Position numbers and translations under genes: made by a program. A stretch of DNA of 64,000 bases from Streptomyces sp. NBC_01216 (GTDB lineage: Bacteria > Actinomycetota > Actinomycetes > Streptomycetales > Streptomycetaceae): positions 868,001-932,000 of the forward strand of contig NZ_CP108677.1 in NCBI RefSeq assembly GCF_035994945.1, given 5' to 3'. Positions within the stretch are counted from its first letter, which is position 1; every line of letters starts with the position of its first letter. The notes beneath the pieces are model-generated. The model searched no databases. It was given only the letters and a program-made list of their open reading frames with translations, and was not told where the DNA came from. Shown here piece after piece: positions 1 to 8,740 of this stretch.

Positions 1-160
1 CGCGGCGGGCTCGTTCCGGGCCCATGCCCGTGCGCAGGACGGTGAACGGGACCGGGGCCCCGGACCGGCCGCCGCTGCGCAGGGCGAGCTGTTCGATGCC
101 GAGCGCACAGGCGATCAGCAGGGGCGGCGCGGACCGCTCGGGCCCCGGGTCCCCGTCCAT
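1..160 (-). CDS. hpnG: HpnG-like hopanoid-associated phosphorylase, N-terminal part (cut by window edge)
   Basis: Only the first 53 or so codons are present; the gene runs off the left edge. The reading begins M-D-G-D-P-G-P-E-R and continues through PLLIACALGIEQLALRS to VLRTGMGPERA, which fits the start of the nucleoside-phosphorylase-like protein encoded next to squalene-hopene cyclase. In hopanoid biology HpnG removes adenine from adenosylhopane. The ATG shares one base with the shc stop (TGATG), so translation is probably coupled. Identification rests on the short N-terminus plus operon position, so the family is likely but not proven from this fragment. Confidence 0.7.
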   Translation of the reverse strand, partial: MDGDPGPERSAPPLLIACALGIEQLALRSGGRSGAPVPFTVLRTGMGPERARR

Positions 161-2145
161 CAGCGCTCCCTGTAGAGGGTCGGCTCGCCGTTCACGTAGC
201 GGCCGAGCGCGGTGAGCGGGAACACCTGTCGGTAGAGGTGGTAGTTGATGGAGAAGTCCCAGGGGAATCCGGTGCCGGTGAAGTACGGCTCGTCCCAGGA
301 GCCGTCCTCGCGCTGGGTCCCGGCGAGCCAGGCGACGCCGCTGCGCACGGCCGCGGATGCGCGTTCGCCGGCCGCGAGCAGGGCCAGGAGCGCCCAGGCG
401 GTCTGCGAGGCGGTGGACGTCCCGTGGCCAGACCAGGACTTCTCCTGGTAGGAGCGCAGGTCCTCGCCCCAGCCGCCGTCGTCGTTCTGTACGGATTCCA
501 GCCAGGCGACGGCCCGGCGGATCGCCGGGTGGGACGTGGGCAGTCCGGCCGCGGTCAGGGCGGGTACCACCGAGCCTGTGCCGTAGACGTAGTTGACGCC
601 CCAGCGTCCGAACCAGGCGCCGTTGGGTTCCTGTTCGGCGAGCAGCCAGTCGATTCCCTTGCGGGTGCTGGGGTGTCGGGACATGCCCTCGAAGGCGAGC
701 ATCTCGACGACGTGCGCGGTGACGTCGGCCGAGGGCGGATCGACCACCTCGCCGAAGTCGCAGAACGGCAGCCGGTTGGGCAGGCGGCTGGTGTTGTCGG
801 CGTCGAACGCCGCCCAGGCGCCGTTCCTCGACTGCATGCCCAGGTTCCAGCGGGCGCCGCGGGTGATCGCCGCCTCGACCCGGGCGGGATCGGGATGCTT
901 GACCCGGCGCAGGGCGAGGATGACCTCGGCGGTGTCGTCGATGTCCGGGTAGTTGTCGTTGTGGAACTCGAAGGCCCAGCCGCCGGGCGGGAGTCCGGGG
1001 CGGCGTACGGCCCAGTCGCCGCGCTTGGCGATCTCCTCGCCGAGCATCCAGTCGGCGGCCTTGACGAGGGCGGGATGGTCCGCCGGGAGGCCGGCGTCGG
1101 CGAGCGCGATGGTGGCCAGGCAGGTGTCCCAGACCGGGGACTGACATGCCTCGATCATCCGCGAACCGTCCTCCCGCCAGACGGCGAAGCGGTCGAGGGA
1201 CTCCAGTCCGGCCCGCATGACGGGGTGCTGGAGGTCGTAGCCGAGCAGGTGGAGAGCGATGACCGAGTAGACGGCGGGCGGCTGGATGCCGCCCCAGCAG
1301 CCGTCGTTCTCCTGGCGTTCGATGATCCAGCGGGCGGCGACGTTCATCGCGGCCCCGCGCAGCCGGCGCGGGGCGACCCGGTGATAGAGGTGCATCGCCT
1401 TGTCGAGGCGTTGGAAGAGGCCGTCCCACGTGGTCGGCGGCGCCGGTGGTCTGGGCGGGTTGGGCCGTGCCGGGTCGGTGTGCAGCTCGTCCAGCGGGAA
1501 GGGCGCGGGACGTACCGGCCGCTTGGCGGAGACCACGGTGAGCGGGACGATGGTCTGCCGGGCCCAGCAGCCGAAGTCGTAGATGTTGAGCGGGAACCAC
1601 CTGGGCAGGTAGATCAGCTCGGGCGGCAGCTCGGGCAGGTCCTCCCACCGCCACCAGCCGAAGAGGGCGAGCCAGATCCGGGTGAAGACCCGGGCGGCGG
1701 CGATTCCTCCCCGGTCGCGGATCCAGGCGGAGGCGCGAGCCATGTGGGGTGCGTCGGGCGGGTCCCCGGCGAGCCGGAGCGCGACGTATGCCTCGACGGT
1801 GGCGGAGAGCTCGCCGGGCCCGTCGTGGAAGGTGGACCAGGTGCCGTCCTCCTGCTGCCGTCCGCGGATGTGCAGGGCGGCGGCGTGTGTGGTGCCGGCG
1901 TCCAGGATGCCCAGGAACTGGCGCAGCAGAAGGTCCTCGGCGTCCATGGTGACGTTGGTCTCCAGGTCGCCCTTCCACCAGCCCTCGGCGTCCTGGCGGC
2001 CGAGGAGATGTGTGATGGAACGCTCCGCGGCCCGTGCGGCGGCCTCGTCGAGACCGTCCCGCGCGTGTGCGGTACCGGATGTTTCGCTGGCCGAGGCCGC
2101 CCGGGGGCCCACGGCCCCGGCGCTTCCGTCGGTCGTCGCTGTCAT
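160..2145 (-). CDS. shc: squalene-hopene cyclase
   Basis: Cyclises squalene to hopene/hopanol at the membrane, the committed step of hopanoid synthesis. About 661 residues, the normal family length. The catalytic DxDD motif is present as DIDDTAEV, and several QW repeats are visible (QQEDGTW, QENDGCW, QSRNGAW, QEPNGAW, QNDDGGW, QREDGSW). The start M-T-A-T-T-D is chosen because GAAGGGGAAG lies just upstream; a longer reading adds 22 arginine-rich residues with no conserved look. It lies 104 bases after the prenyl synthase and overlaps hpnG by one base. The operon order hpnCDE-prenyl synthase-shc-hpnG is typical of Streptomyces hopanoid loci. Confidence 0.97.
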   Translation of the reverse strand: MTATTDGSAGAVGPRAASASETSGTAHARDGLDEAAARAAERSITHLLGRQDAEGWWKGDLETNVTMDAEDLLLRQFLGILDAGTTHAAALHIRGRQQEDGTWSTFHDGPGELSATVEAYVALRLAGDPPDAPHMARASAWIRDRGGIAAARVFTRIWLALFGWWRWEDLPELPPELIYLPRWFPLNIYDFGCWARQTIVPLTVVSAKRPVRPAPFPLDELHTDPARPNPPRPPAPPTTWDGLFQRLDKAMHLYHRVAPRRLRGAAMNVAARWIIERQENDGCWGGIQPPAVYSVIALHLLGYDLQHPVMRAGLESLDRFAVWREDGSRMIEACQSPVWDTCLATIALADAGLPADHPALVKAADWMLGEEIAKRGDWAVRRPGLPPGGWAFEFHNDNYPDIDDTAEVILALRRVKHPDPARVEAAITRGARWNLGMQSRNGAWAAFDADNTSRLPNRLPFCDFGEVVDPPSADVTAHVVEMLAFEGMSRHPSTRKGIDWLLAEQEPNGAWFGRWGVNYVYGTGSVVPALTAAGLPTSHPAIRRAVAWLESVQNDDGGWGEDLRSYQEKSWSGHGTSTASQTAWALLALLAAGERASAAVRSGVAWLAGTQREDGSWDEPYFTGTGFPWDFSINYHLYRQVFPLTALGRYVNGEPTLYRER

Positions 2146-2249
2146 GGCTTCCCCTTCGTGCAGTCGGATTCTGCTTCTTCGGGTCTGCCGTCGGCCGGCG
2201 CCGGGTGGCACCGGACGGCGACTGCGAACTCATATCAGGGTGATGGTGA

Positions 2250-3350
2250 TCATCTCTTCCGTACGACGACGAAGTCGGCGAGTGCGGTGAGCTGGTCCCT
2301 GACGCGTGCGGGCATGTCCACCTCGTGCAGCGCGCCGATGGCCACGGCGTGCTGGCGACGGGCCTCCTGGGAGGTCCACTCCCGGCCGCCGGCCTCCTCG
2401 ATGAGGGCCGCCCGGGTGGCGAACTCCTCCTCGGAGAACAAGTCGAAGTCGTTGCTCTTGGCGTCCGCGGCGAGCAGTTCGCCGAGCCGCTCCGAGGCCG
2501 GCCCGCCGGCGGCGAGGGCGGCGACGACCGGCAGGGACTTCTTGCGCTGGCGCAGGTCGCTCCAGGTCTGCTTGCCGGTGGACTCCGGGTCGCCCCAGAT
2601 GCCGAGCAGGTCGTCGACGGCCTGGAAGGCGAGGCCGAGGTGGTGGCCGTACTCCTCCAGCTTGTCGGCCGTGCGGTCGTCGGCGCCGCCGAGGACGGCG
2701 CCGATGGAGACGGCGCAGGCGAGCAGGGCGCCGGTCTTGTTGCCCTCCATCTCCAGGCATTCCTCGACGGTGACCCGCTCGCGGTGCTCGTAGGAGATGT
2801 CCTGGGCCTGGCCGTCGATGAGCTTGCGGCTGGCGGTGGTCAGCCGGCGGGTCGCGCGGCCGGCCTCGACGGTGCCGAGCTCCAGCAGCAGCTCGTTGGC
2901 GAGCGCGAACAGGGCGTCGCCGACCAGGATGGCCTGGGCCGGGCCGTGCACCTTCCAGACCGTGTCGCGGTGGCGGCGCTGCTCGTCGCCGTCCATCAGG
3001 TCGTCGTGCAGCAGCGAGAAGTTGTGGACCAGCTCGACGGCGACGGCGCCGGGTACGCCGACCTCGGGGGCGGCTCCGGCGGCCTCGGCCGAGAGCAGCG
3101 CGAGCGCGGGGCGGACGGCCTTGCCGCCGTCGCCGTCCGCGGGGTTGCCCTGTGCGTCGATCCAGCCGAAGTGGTAGGCGGCCACGGTGTCCATGGGCGG
3201 TGCGAGCCGGGCGACGGCCGCCCGCAGCACGGGGGCGGACAGGGTCCTCCCCCGCTCCAGCAGGGCGGTCACGTCCGCGGTGTCGACGGCCGGATTCACC
3301 GGGGGCACGGTCGGCACGGTTTCTCCTCTTGTTCCAGTACTCACACTCAT
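2250..3350 (-). CDS. polyprenyl (farnesyl/geranylgeranyl) diphosphate synthase
   Basis: Trans-isoprenyl diphosphate synthase of 366 residues, probably supplying C15 precursor to the HpnCDE squalene pathway. The first aspartate-rich motif is DDLMD (in SLLHDDLMDGD) and the second is QAVDDLLGIWGD, followed by the KQTWSDLRQRKKS region. A phenylalanine sits five residues before the first motif, which in this family usually limits chain length to C15-C20. The ATG at 3350 has AGGAGG upstream and overlaps the hpnE stop by four bases (ATGA). A GTG about 30 bases downstream, with GAGGAG before it, is a weaker alternative start. Exact product length cannot be read from sequence alone. Confidence 0.93.
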   Translation of the reverse strand: MSVSTGTRGETVPTVPPVNPAVDTADVTALLERGRTLSAPVLRAAVARLAPPMDTVAAYHFGWIDAQGNPADGDGGKAVRPALALLSAEAAGAAPEVGVPGAVAVELVHNFSLLHDDLMDGDEQRRHRDTVWKVHGPAQAILVGDALFALANELLLELGTVEAGRATRRLTTASRKLIDGQAQDISYEHRERVTVEECLEMEGNKTGALLACAVSIGAVLGGADDRTADKLEEYGHHLGLAFQAVDDLLGIWGDPESTGKQTWSDLRQRKKSLPVVAALAAGGPASERLGELLAADAKSNDFDLFSEEEFATRAALIEEAGGREWTSQEARRQHAVAIGALHEVDMPARVRDQLTALADFVVVRKR

Positions 3351-4765
3351 ACCGCCTCCTGCAGCGGGTGTTCATGGCGGCGGCCGAGGGCGGAGAGCGC
3401 GGCGTCCGCGGCGCTGAAACCGCTGCGGACGGCGCCCTCCATGGTCGCGGGCCAGCCGGTGGCGGTCCACGCGCCGGCCAGGTACAGGCCGGGGGTGTGG
3501 GTGCGGGCGCCGGGGCGGAGCCGGCCGACGCCCGGGGTGGGGGCGAACGTGGCGGTCCGCTCCCGGGTGACGAAGAAGTCCCGGACGCCGGCGCCGCGGG
3601 CCGCGGGCAGCAGGCGTTCCAGTTCCGGGAGGTAGCGTGCGCGCAGGGCGGCGACGGGCTCCTCGATGTCCTCCTGGGCGGCGGACTGGGAGACGGCGAG
3701 GTACTGGCCGCCGCCGGTCAGGCCGGAGGACCCGGTGCGGTCGAAGACCCACTGGACCGGGGAGCCGAGCGCGGTGAAGAACGGCTGCCGCAGCACCTTG
3801 CGGTCGTAGACCACGTGCAGGTTGAGGATGGGCGCGGTGCCGATGCCGAGAAGCCGGTCGGGGTCGTCGAGCGCGCCCTCGGGCAGGAGTTCGCGGGTCT
3901 CCCGCTGCGGTACGGCGAGGACGACGACGTCGGCCTCGATCCGCTCCCCCGGTACGTCCACGGTCCAGCGCCCGGCCTCGGTGCGGGTGATCCGCTCGGC
4001 CTTGGTACGCAGGGCGGTGCGCACGCCGAGGGAGTCGAGGGCCTTGGCCGCCAGGGTGTCGTGCAGTTCGCCGAGCGGGACGTGGGCCCAGCCGATGTCG
4101 GCGGCGCCCGGCTCTGAGAGCAGACCGGTCTTGAAGACCATGGCGGCCAGCCCCATGGAGGCGTGCGGGGCGGTGGCGTTCAGGGTGGCGACGCCGACCA
4201 GGTCCCACAGGGCCTCGACGGTCCGCGGCGACTGGCCGTGCCGGCCGAGCCAGGTGCCGAAGTCGATGGCGTCAAGGGCGGGGTCGGCGGGGTCGAGCCG
4301 TTTGAGCGCGAGAGCGGCGCGTCCGACGCTCGCCCGCTCGGCGAGCGAGAGGTGCGGGTAGGTGGCGAGGCTCCGGGCCAGGTGCAGCGGCACCGGGAGG
4401 CCGGTGCGGCGCAGTCGTCCGAGCCGGGGGCCGCGCGGATGCGCGACGTCGAGGACGGGGACGTCCAGGCGCGGCTGGAGCGGCGCCAGCTCCGCGCCGT
4501 CGACGCGGTCCAGGAACCAGCGGTAGGCGGTGCAGCAGCGCAGGTAGACGTGCTGTCCGTTGTCGACGGTGAGGTCGCCGCGGCGGAAGGAGAAGGCGAG
4601 TCCGCCGAGGCGGGGCCGGCCGTCGAGCAGCGTCACGCGCACGCCGCTGTCGGCGAGCCGGAGGGCGGTGGTGATGCCGGCGAGTCCGCCGCCGACGACG
4701 ACGGCGTGCGGGCGGTCCCCGGGTGCCGGCGCCCCGGGGTGGCGGGCGCTGCCGTCGGTCGTCAT
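3347..4765 (-). CDS. hpnE: hydroxysqualene dehydroxylase (squalene-associated FAD-dependent desaturase)
   Basis: Reduces hydroxysqualene to squalene, the third step of the HpnCDE route. About 472 residues. The N-terminal dinucleotide-binding motif is VVVGGGLAGITTALRLAD, followed by the LLDGRPRLGG flavin-binding stretch; the C-terminal FAD region is visible as PGLYLAGAWTATGWPATMEG. The ATG at 4765 is preceded by GGGGAGA. Its stop overlaps the prenyl synthase start. It lies 82 bases downstream of hpnD. Family and role follow from the motifs and the three-gene context. Confidence 0.94.
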   Translation of the reverse strand: MTTDGSARHPGAPAPGDRPHAVVVGGGLAGITTALRLADSGVRVTLLDGRPRLGGLAFSFRRGDLTVDNGQHVYLRCCTAYRWFLDRVDGAELAPLQPRLDVPVLDVAHPRGPRLGRLRRTGLPVPLHLARSLATYPHLSLAERASVGRAALALKRLDPADPALDAIDFGTWLGRHGQSPRTVEALWDLVGVATLNATAPHASMGLAAMVFKTGLLSEPGAADIGWAHVPLGELHDTLAAKALDSLGVRTALRTKAERITRTEAGRWTVDVPGERIEADVVVLAVPQRETRELLPEGALDDPDRLLGIGTAPILNLHVVYDRKVLRQPFFTALGSPVQWVFDRTGSSGLTGGGQYLAVSQSAAQEDIEEPVAALRARYLPELERLLPAARGAGVRDFFVTRERTATFAPTPGVGRLRPGARTHTPGLYLAGAWTATGWPATMEGAVRSGFSAADAALSALGRRHEHPLQEAV

Positions 4766-4847
4766 ACCGTCTCCCCTCGGGCCGTCGCAGTCTGGGACGC
4801 CGTCGCGCGGCACGGGGTTGCGTGGTGCCGGAGCCGGTGCGGGCGCA

Positions 4848-5798
4848 TCAGGTACGCCTCCTGACGGACCGCCGGGAGAGGTGACGGGTGTCGAGCCCGG
4901 ACAGGCCGCGGACGGCGACATATGCCTTCTCGTGGCCGGGCAGGGACACCCGGCCGCGCAGCACGGCCTCGGGGTCGCGTTCGATGCGGTCGAGCAGACG
5001 CCGGTAGATGCCGGCCATCGCGGCGACACAGGCGCCGCTGCGCCGGTCGAGCATGGGAAGGAGCCGGTACCCCTCGGCGAACAGGGCCCGAGCGCGCCGG
5101 ACCTCGAAGTGGACGAGGCCGTCGAAGTCGGCGCCGGCCGGCGGGGTGTCGCGGTGGAAGCCGTCACCGCAGCCGAACTTGGCCAGGTCGTCGGCGGGCA
5201 GGTAGGTCCGCCCGTTGCCGGCGTCCTCCCGTACGTCGCGGAGGATGTTCGTGAGCTGGAGCGCCAGTCCCAGGGTGTCGGCGTACTCGGAGGCGCGGTC
5301 GGCGCCCGGTGCGCCCGGCTGGGTGCCGAAGACGCCGAGCGAGAGTCGTCCGATGGCGCCCGCGACGCACCGGCAGTAGACCTTCAGGTCGTCCCAGGTC
5401 TCGTAGGTCGCGCCGCGCACGTCCATGAGGACCCCGTCGATCAGCTCGTCGAGGCCGCCGAGCGGGATCGGGAAACGGCGCGCGGCGTCGGCGAGGGCGA
5501 CCGCGACGGGGTCGGTGTCGTCCTCGTCGATCGCGCCTTCGCGGATCCGTCCCAGGAGTGCGCGGGTCCCTTCGAGCCGGTCGTGCTTGGTCTCCGGCGG
5601 GAGACCGCCGTCGCCGATGTCGTCGACCCGCCGGGAGAACGCGTACAGGGCCGACATGGCCTGCCGCTTCTCGGCCGGCAGCAGGCGGATCCCGTAGGCG
5701 AAGTTACGGGCCTGCTGTCCGGTGACGGCCTCGCAGTAGCTGTACGCGGCCTGTACCGGCGCGGACATCTCCGTCTGTCCCTCCACGGTCCGGCTCAC
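4848..5798 (-). CDS. hpnD: presqualene diphosphate synthase
   Basis: Head-to-head condensation of two FPP to presqualene diphosphate. About 316 residues in the trans-isoprenyl squalene/phytoene synthase fold. The two aspartate-rich motifs are DDIGD (in FSRRVDDIGDGG) and NILRDVREDAGNGR. The GTG at 5798 is chosen because it overlaps the hpnC stop (GTGA). An ATG ten codons further in (5768), after GACGGAG, is a credible alternative giving 306 residues. A paralogue of the adjacent hpnC, as expected for this pathway. Confidence 0.94.
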   Translation of the reverse strand: MSRTVEGQTEMSAPVQAAYSYCEAVTGQQARNFAYGIRLLPAEKRQAMSALYAFSRRVDDIGDGGLPPETKHDRLEGTRALLGRIREGAIDEDDTDPVAVALADAARRFPIPLGGLDELIDGVLMDVRGATYETWDDLKVYCRCVAGAIGRLSLGVFGTQPGAPGADRASEYADTLGLALQLTNILRDVREDAGNGRTYLPADDLAKFGCGDGFHRDTPPAGADFDGLVHFEVRRARALFAEGYRLLPMLDRRSGACVAAMAGIYRRLLDRIERDPEAVLRGRVSLPGHEKAYVAVRGLSGLDTRHLSRRSVRRRT

Positions 5799-6712
5799 CC
5801 CTCTCTCCGCGCCGTGAGCAGGACCGTTCCGGCTCGGCGCATCAGACTCGGTTTGGTGGGCCTGGGCGGCCCCGTCAGGACGTCGAACCCGCCTCCGGCG
5901 GCGGCGACCGCGTCGAGCGCGGCGTGCCCCCCGGCCGTGAACCCGGCGAGCAGCAGGCGCAGCCTGCCGTGGACGCTGCCGACGAGCGGGGTACCGTCGT
6001 CCAGCAGCGCGCGGGCGCGGGCGGCCTCGAAGGCGATCAGGGCCCGCACGGACGCGCAGGCGGTGGGGCGGGCGAGGTCGTCCTCGGTGACGTGGAAGCG
6101 CTTCATGTCCTCGGCGGGCAGGTAGATCCGGTCGCGGCCGAGGTCCTCGGCGACGTCCTGGAGGTGTTCGACGATCTGGAGGGCGGTACAGATCGCGTCG
6201 GAGCGGCGGACCCGCTCCGGGGTGGCCGTCCCGGTGATGCCGAGGACGAGGCGGCCGACGGGGTTCGCGGAGAGCGCGCAGTACGCGAGGAGGTCGTCGT
6301 AGGTCTCGTAGCGGCGGACCAGCTGGTCTTGGCGGTTGGCGGCGACCAGGCCGAGGAAGGGCGCGGGGTCCAGCGCGTGACGCCGCACGGTCGGCTGGAG
6401 GGCCCGCAGCAGCGGGTGGCGCGGTGTGGAGGCGAAGACGCGGCGCAGGTCGGCCTCGAAGGCGTCCAGCATCGCGAGCCGGTCCTCGGCCCGCTCGGGC
6501 GGGACACCGAGGTGACGGGCGTCGGCGCCGCCGGGGGCCAGGTCGCCGTCGCCGATGTCGTCGACCAGGCGTGCGAAACCGTAGACCGCCATGAGGTCGT
6601 CGCGCCAGGCCCGCGGCAGGAAGAAGGGGGCCACCGGGAAGTTCTCGTCCGCGGCCTTGTCGAGCGTGGCGCGCGGGGAGGCATCGCGGCGCGCCTGCCG
6701 GATTCGCGTCAC
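5795..6712 (-). CDS. hpnC: hydroxysqualene synthase
   Basis: Converts presqualene diphosphate to hydroxysqualene, the second squalene step. 305 residues in the squalene/phytoene synthase fold. The motifs DDIGD (in FARLVDDIGDGD) and HLQDVAEDLGRDR are present, and YLPAEDMKRF is typical of HpnC. The GTG start overlaps the stop of a 23-codon upstream reading frame (GTGA). No good ribosome site lies directly before this GTG, so coupling to that leader, or a misplaced start, is possible. First recognised enzyme gene of the operon. Confidence 0.93.
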   Translation of the reverse strand: MTRIRQARRDASPRATLDKAADENFPVAPFFLPRAWRDDLMAVYGFARLVDDIGDGDLAPGGADARHLGVPPERAEDRLAMLDAFEADLRRVFASTPRHPLLRALQPTVRRHALDPAPFLGLVAANRQDQLVRRYETYDDLLAYCALSANPVGRLVLGITGTATPERVRRSDAICTALQIVEHLQDVAEDLGRDRIYLPAEDMKRFHVTEDDLARPTACASVRALIAFEAARARALLDDGTPLVGSVHGRLRLLLAGFTAGGHAALDAVAAAGGGFDVLTGPPRPTKPSLMRRAGTVLLTARREG

Positions 6713-6780
6713 GGGGCGCTGCCCGACGCGGGGACGGCGACACCCTCGTGGAGCTGGAGATTTCGCGTCATGGCCGTCAC
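6709..6780 (-). CDS. possible 23-codon leader ORF ahead of hpnC
   Basis: A short frame from GTG (6780) or ATG (6771) ends in TGA overlapping the hpnC GTG start. AGGAG at 6783-6787 on the minus strand gives the only strong ribosome site in the region, two bases before the GTG and eleven before the ATG; neither spacing is ideal. It may be a coupling leader, or the true N-terminus of hpnC displaced by a one-base indel. No similarity is claimed. Confidence 0.25.
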   Translation of the reverse strand: MTAMTRNLQLHEGVAVPASGSAP

Positions 6781-7084
6781 ATCTCCTGTTCTACACTGCC
6801 GATCCGATCCATCCTATTTCGGACACGCCACCGGCTTCCCTGGAGGGATCACCGCCTGACGGCCGGGATGCCTGGTGCCGCGTCAGGCGACCTTCGCCCT
6901 GTCACGACGCCCGGCACGGCGACTCGCGGCCTTGCCGGATGCGGCACCAGGGAGTATCGCCCCACTTGCCACGAATCAGCACCGGTACAGCTTACGTGGT
7001 ACAGCGCCCGGTGCCGCGCCGGGGTCGCGGACTCCTTGCCAGGACATCACATGCCGGACCAACGCTCCCACCCAGCGCGGGAGT
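6781..7084. other. intergenic region upstream of the hopanoid operon
   Basis: About 300 bases with no convincing gene. It must hold the promoter of the leftward hopanoid operon. A perfect 11-bp inverted repeat (CCTGGTGCCGC at 6871-6881, GCGGCACCAGG at 6941-6951) is separated by 59 bases. GGTACAGC occurs twice near 6984-7005. No confident -35/-10 pair was identified. Confidence 0.5.
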
Positions 7085-7780
7085 TCACCCGTCCGTGGTT
7101 TCGGTTCGGGCTTCGCACGCGGTGCGCCCGGCCCGTACACCGGAGACGACCATGGCGAGGGTGCTCTCGACGACGTCGTCGCGACGCCACGCCGGCAGCC
7201 GCCGCAGCGGGCCGTCCAGCAGCAGGAGTGACAGTCCGTGCACGGCCGAACACGCGGCGGCCTCGGTGTCCGGGCGGGACGCCGGCGGGACATGGCCGGC
7301 CCGTGCGAGGGTCGCCAGGGCGTCCGCGAGCAGGGTGAACGCTCGGATCTCCGGCTCCGGCTTCGACACGCGTCCCCCGGTGGCCCACGCCTCCCCGCAG
7401 GCGGGCCGCGGGGTGCAGAAGGCCGCCCGGTAGAGGCCCGGCTGGTCCAGTGCGAAGCCGACGTAGGCGCGGCCGAGCGCGGCGAGCCGGACTTCGGCCG
7501 CCACGGCGGGGTCGTCCGCTCGGCAGACGCGGGCGGCGGCGGCCCGTTCCATGGCGTCGGCGAGCTCCCGCTGGGCATGGATCTTGACGGCGCTGAGCAG
7601 CTCGCCCTGGCCGTCGAAGTGCCGGTAGGCGGCGGTGGGCGAGACACAGACACGACGGGCGGCCTCGCGCAGGACGACCCGCTCCGGGCCGCCTTCGCGG
7701 GCGAGGTCGACGGCCGCGCAGATCAGCGCGTTGCGCAGGTCGCCGTGGTGATAGGACTTTCCTCCCGAGATCGCTGCCAT
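7085..7780 (-). CDS. TetR/AcrR-family regulator (WHG-type C-terminal domain)
   Basis: 231 residues. The N-terminal helix-turn-helix spans about residues 9-55 (YHHGDLRNALICAAVDLA ... VSPTAAYRHFDGQGELLSAV), with the YHHGDLR opening typical of TetR proteins carrying the WHG ligand domain. The C-terminal half is helical, with the YVGFALDQPGLYRAAF signature of that domain. The gene runs in the same direction as the hopanoid operon but is separated by 300 bases, so a shared role is only a guess. A 19-bp near-palindrome lies 17 bases before its ATG and is a likely autoregulatory site. Target and ligand are unknown. Confidence 0.88.
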   Translation of the reverse strand: MAAISGGKSYHHGDLRNALICAAVDLAREGGPERVVLREAARRVCVSPTAAYRHFDGQGELLSAVKIHAQRELADAMERAAAARVCRADDPAVAAEVRLAALGRAYVGFALDQPGLYRAAFCTPRPACGEAWATGGRVSKPEPEIRAFTLLADALATLARAGHVPPASRPDTEAAACSAVHGLSLLLLDGPLRRLPAWRRDDVVESTLAMVVSGVRAGRTACEARTETTDG

Positions 7781-7796
7781 GGCGTCATCCTGCCCG

Positions 7797-7815
7797 ATGT
7801 TGACCCCATGAACAT
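7797..7815. promoter_or_regulatory. candidate TetR operator (autoregulation)
   Basis: ATGTTGACCCCATGAACAT is an imperfect palindrome with arms ATGTT/AACAT, 17 bases upstream of the TetR start on the minus strand. Position and symmetry suggest an operator; there is no direct evidence. Confidence 0.45.
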
Positions 7816-7847
7816 TCCGGGCGGGTCAGGACGCGCCCGGAACCGGA

Positions 7848-7879
7848 CACCCCCCTCCGGCCGGGGCCGGAGGGGGGTG
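7848..7879 (-). terminator. strong hairpin terminator after the ABC exporter operon
   Basis: CACCCCCCTCCGGCC pairs perfectly with GGCCGGAGGGGGGTG around a two-base centre, a 15-bp stem. It lies about 60 bases beyond the stop of the ABC ATPase gene and before the TetR gene. No U-tract follows, as is common in Streptomyces. Confidence 0.75.
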
Positions 7880-7939
7880 GGTGGGGCAGGGCGGGGAGGG
7901 TTTCGCGCCTGGGCCCGGCCGGAACGGACCGGGGTCCGG

Positions 7940-8740
7940 CTACTTCCCGGTCTCCCGCTCGTAGGCCCGCAGGACCTCCTCGGTGGGGCCGTCCATCAGC
8001 AGCTCGCCCTTCTCCAGCCACAGGACCCGGTCGCAGGTGTCCCTGATCGACTTGTTGCTGTGGCTGACCAGGAAGACCGTGCCTGCCTCCTTGCGCAGCT
8101 CGCGGATGCGCTCCTCGGAACGGATCTGGAAGGCCCGGTCGCCGGTGGCGAGCGCCTCGTCGATCATGAGGACGTCGTGGTTCTTGGCCGCGGCGACGGC
8201 GAAGCGAAGGCGGGCTCCCATGCCGGAGGAGTAGGTCCGCATCGGCAGGCTGATGAAGTCGCCCTTCTCGTTGATGCCGGAGAAGTCGACGATCTGCTGG
8301 TAGCGGCTGCGGATCTCCTCGCGGCTCATTCCCATGGCCAGGCCGCCGAGTATCACGTTCCGCTCACCGGTCAGATCGTTCATCAGCGCCGCGTTGACAC
8401 CCAGGAGCGAGGGCTGGCCGTCGGTGTAGACCTTGCCGTGTTCCGTGGGGAGGAGGCCGGCGATGGCCCGCAGCAGCGTCGACTTGCCGGAGCCGTTGGT
8501 ACCGATGAGACCGATGGCCTCGCCGCGGTAGGCGGTGAAGGAGACCCCGCGCACGGCGTGCACCTTGCGCACGCCCCGGGCGGCCGACGGGGCACTCCCC
8601 TTGCGGCGGCGGCCGAGTATCCGGCTCAGTGCGGCCGTGGCACTGCCCTTGCCGCCGCTGCCGCCGTTGACCCGGTAGACGATGTGGACGCCGTCCGCGA
8701 TGACGGTGGGAACGCGTTCCCCGGTGACGTTGTCAGCCAC
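7940..8740 (-). CDS. ABC transporter ATP-binding protein, polysaccharide/teichoic-acid export type
   Basis: 266-residue nucleotide-binding subunit that powers export of a lipid-linked glycopolymer. It has Walker A GTNGSGKST, the altered signature YSSGMGARL typical of TagH/Wzt-type exporters, Walker B VLMIDEALATGD and the switch histidine VSHS. About 60 residues precede the core, including a basic RRRKGS stretch. The GTG start overlaps the permease gene by eight bases, pairing the two as one transporter. Last gene of the seven-gene operon. The substrate is inferred to be the polymer built by the upstream enzymes; it could be another polysaccharide. Confidence 0.92.
   Translation of the reverse strand: MADNVTGERVPTVIADGVHIVYRVNGGSGGKGSATAALSRILGRRRKGSAPSAARGVRKVHAVRGVSFTAYRGEAIGLIGTNGSGKSTLLRAIAGLLPTEHGKVYTDGQPSLLGVNAALMNDLTGERNVILGGLAMGMSREEIRSRYQQIVDFSGINEKGDFISLPMRTYSSGMGARLRFAVAAAKNHDVLMIDEALATGDRAFQIRSEERIRELRKEAGTVFLVSHSNKSIRDTCDRVLWLEKGELLMDGPTEEVLRAYERETGK

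Noticed and set aside
238..2793. 851-codon plus-strand frame opposite shc and the prenyl synthase
   Set aside because: It is the antisense shadow of two clear enzyme genes; composition is Gly/Val/Arg-rich without any domain.
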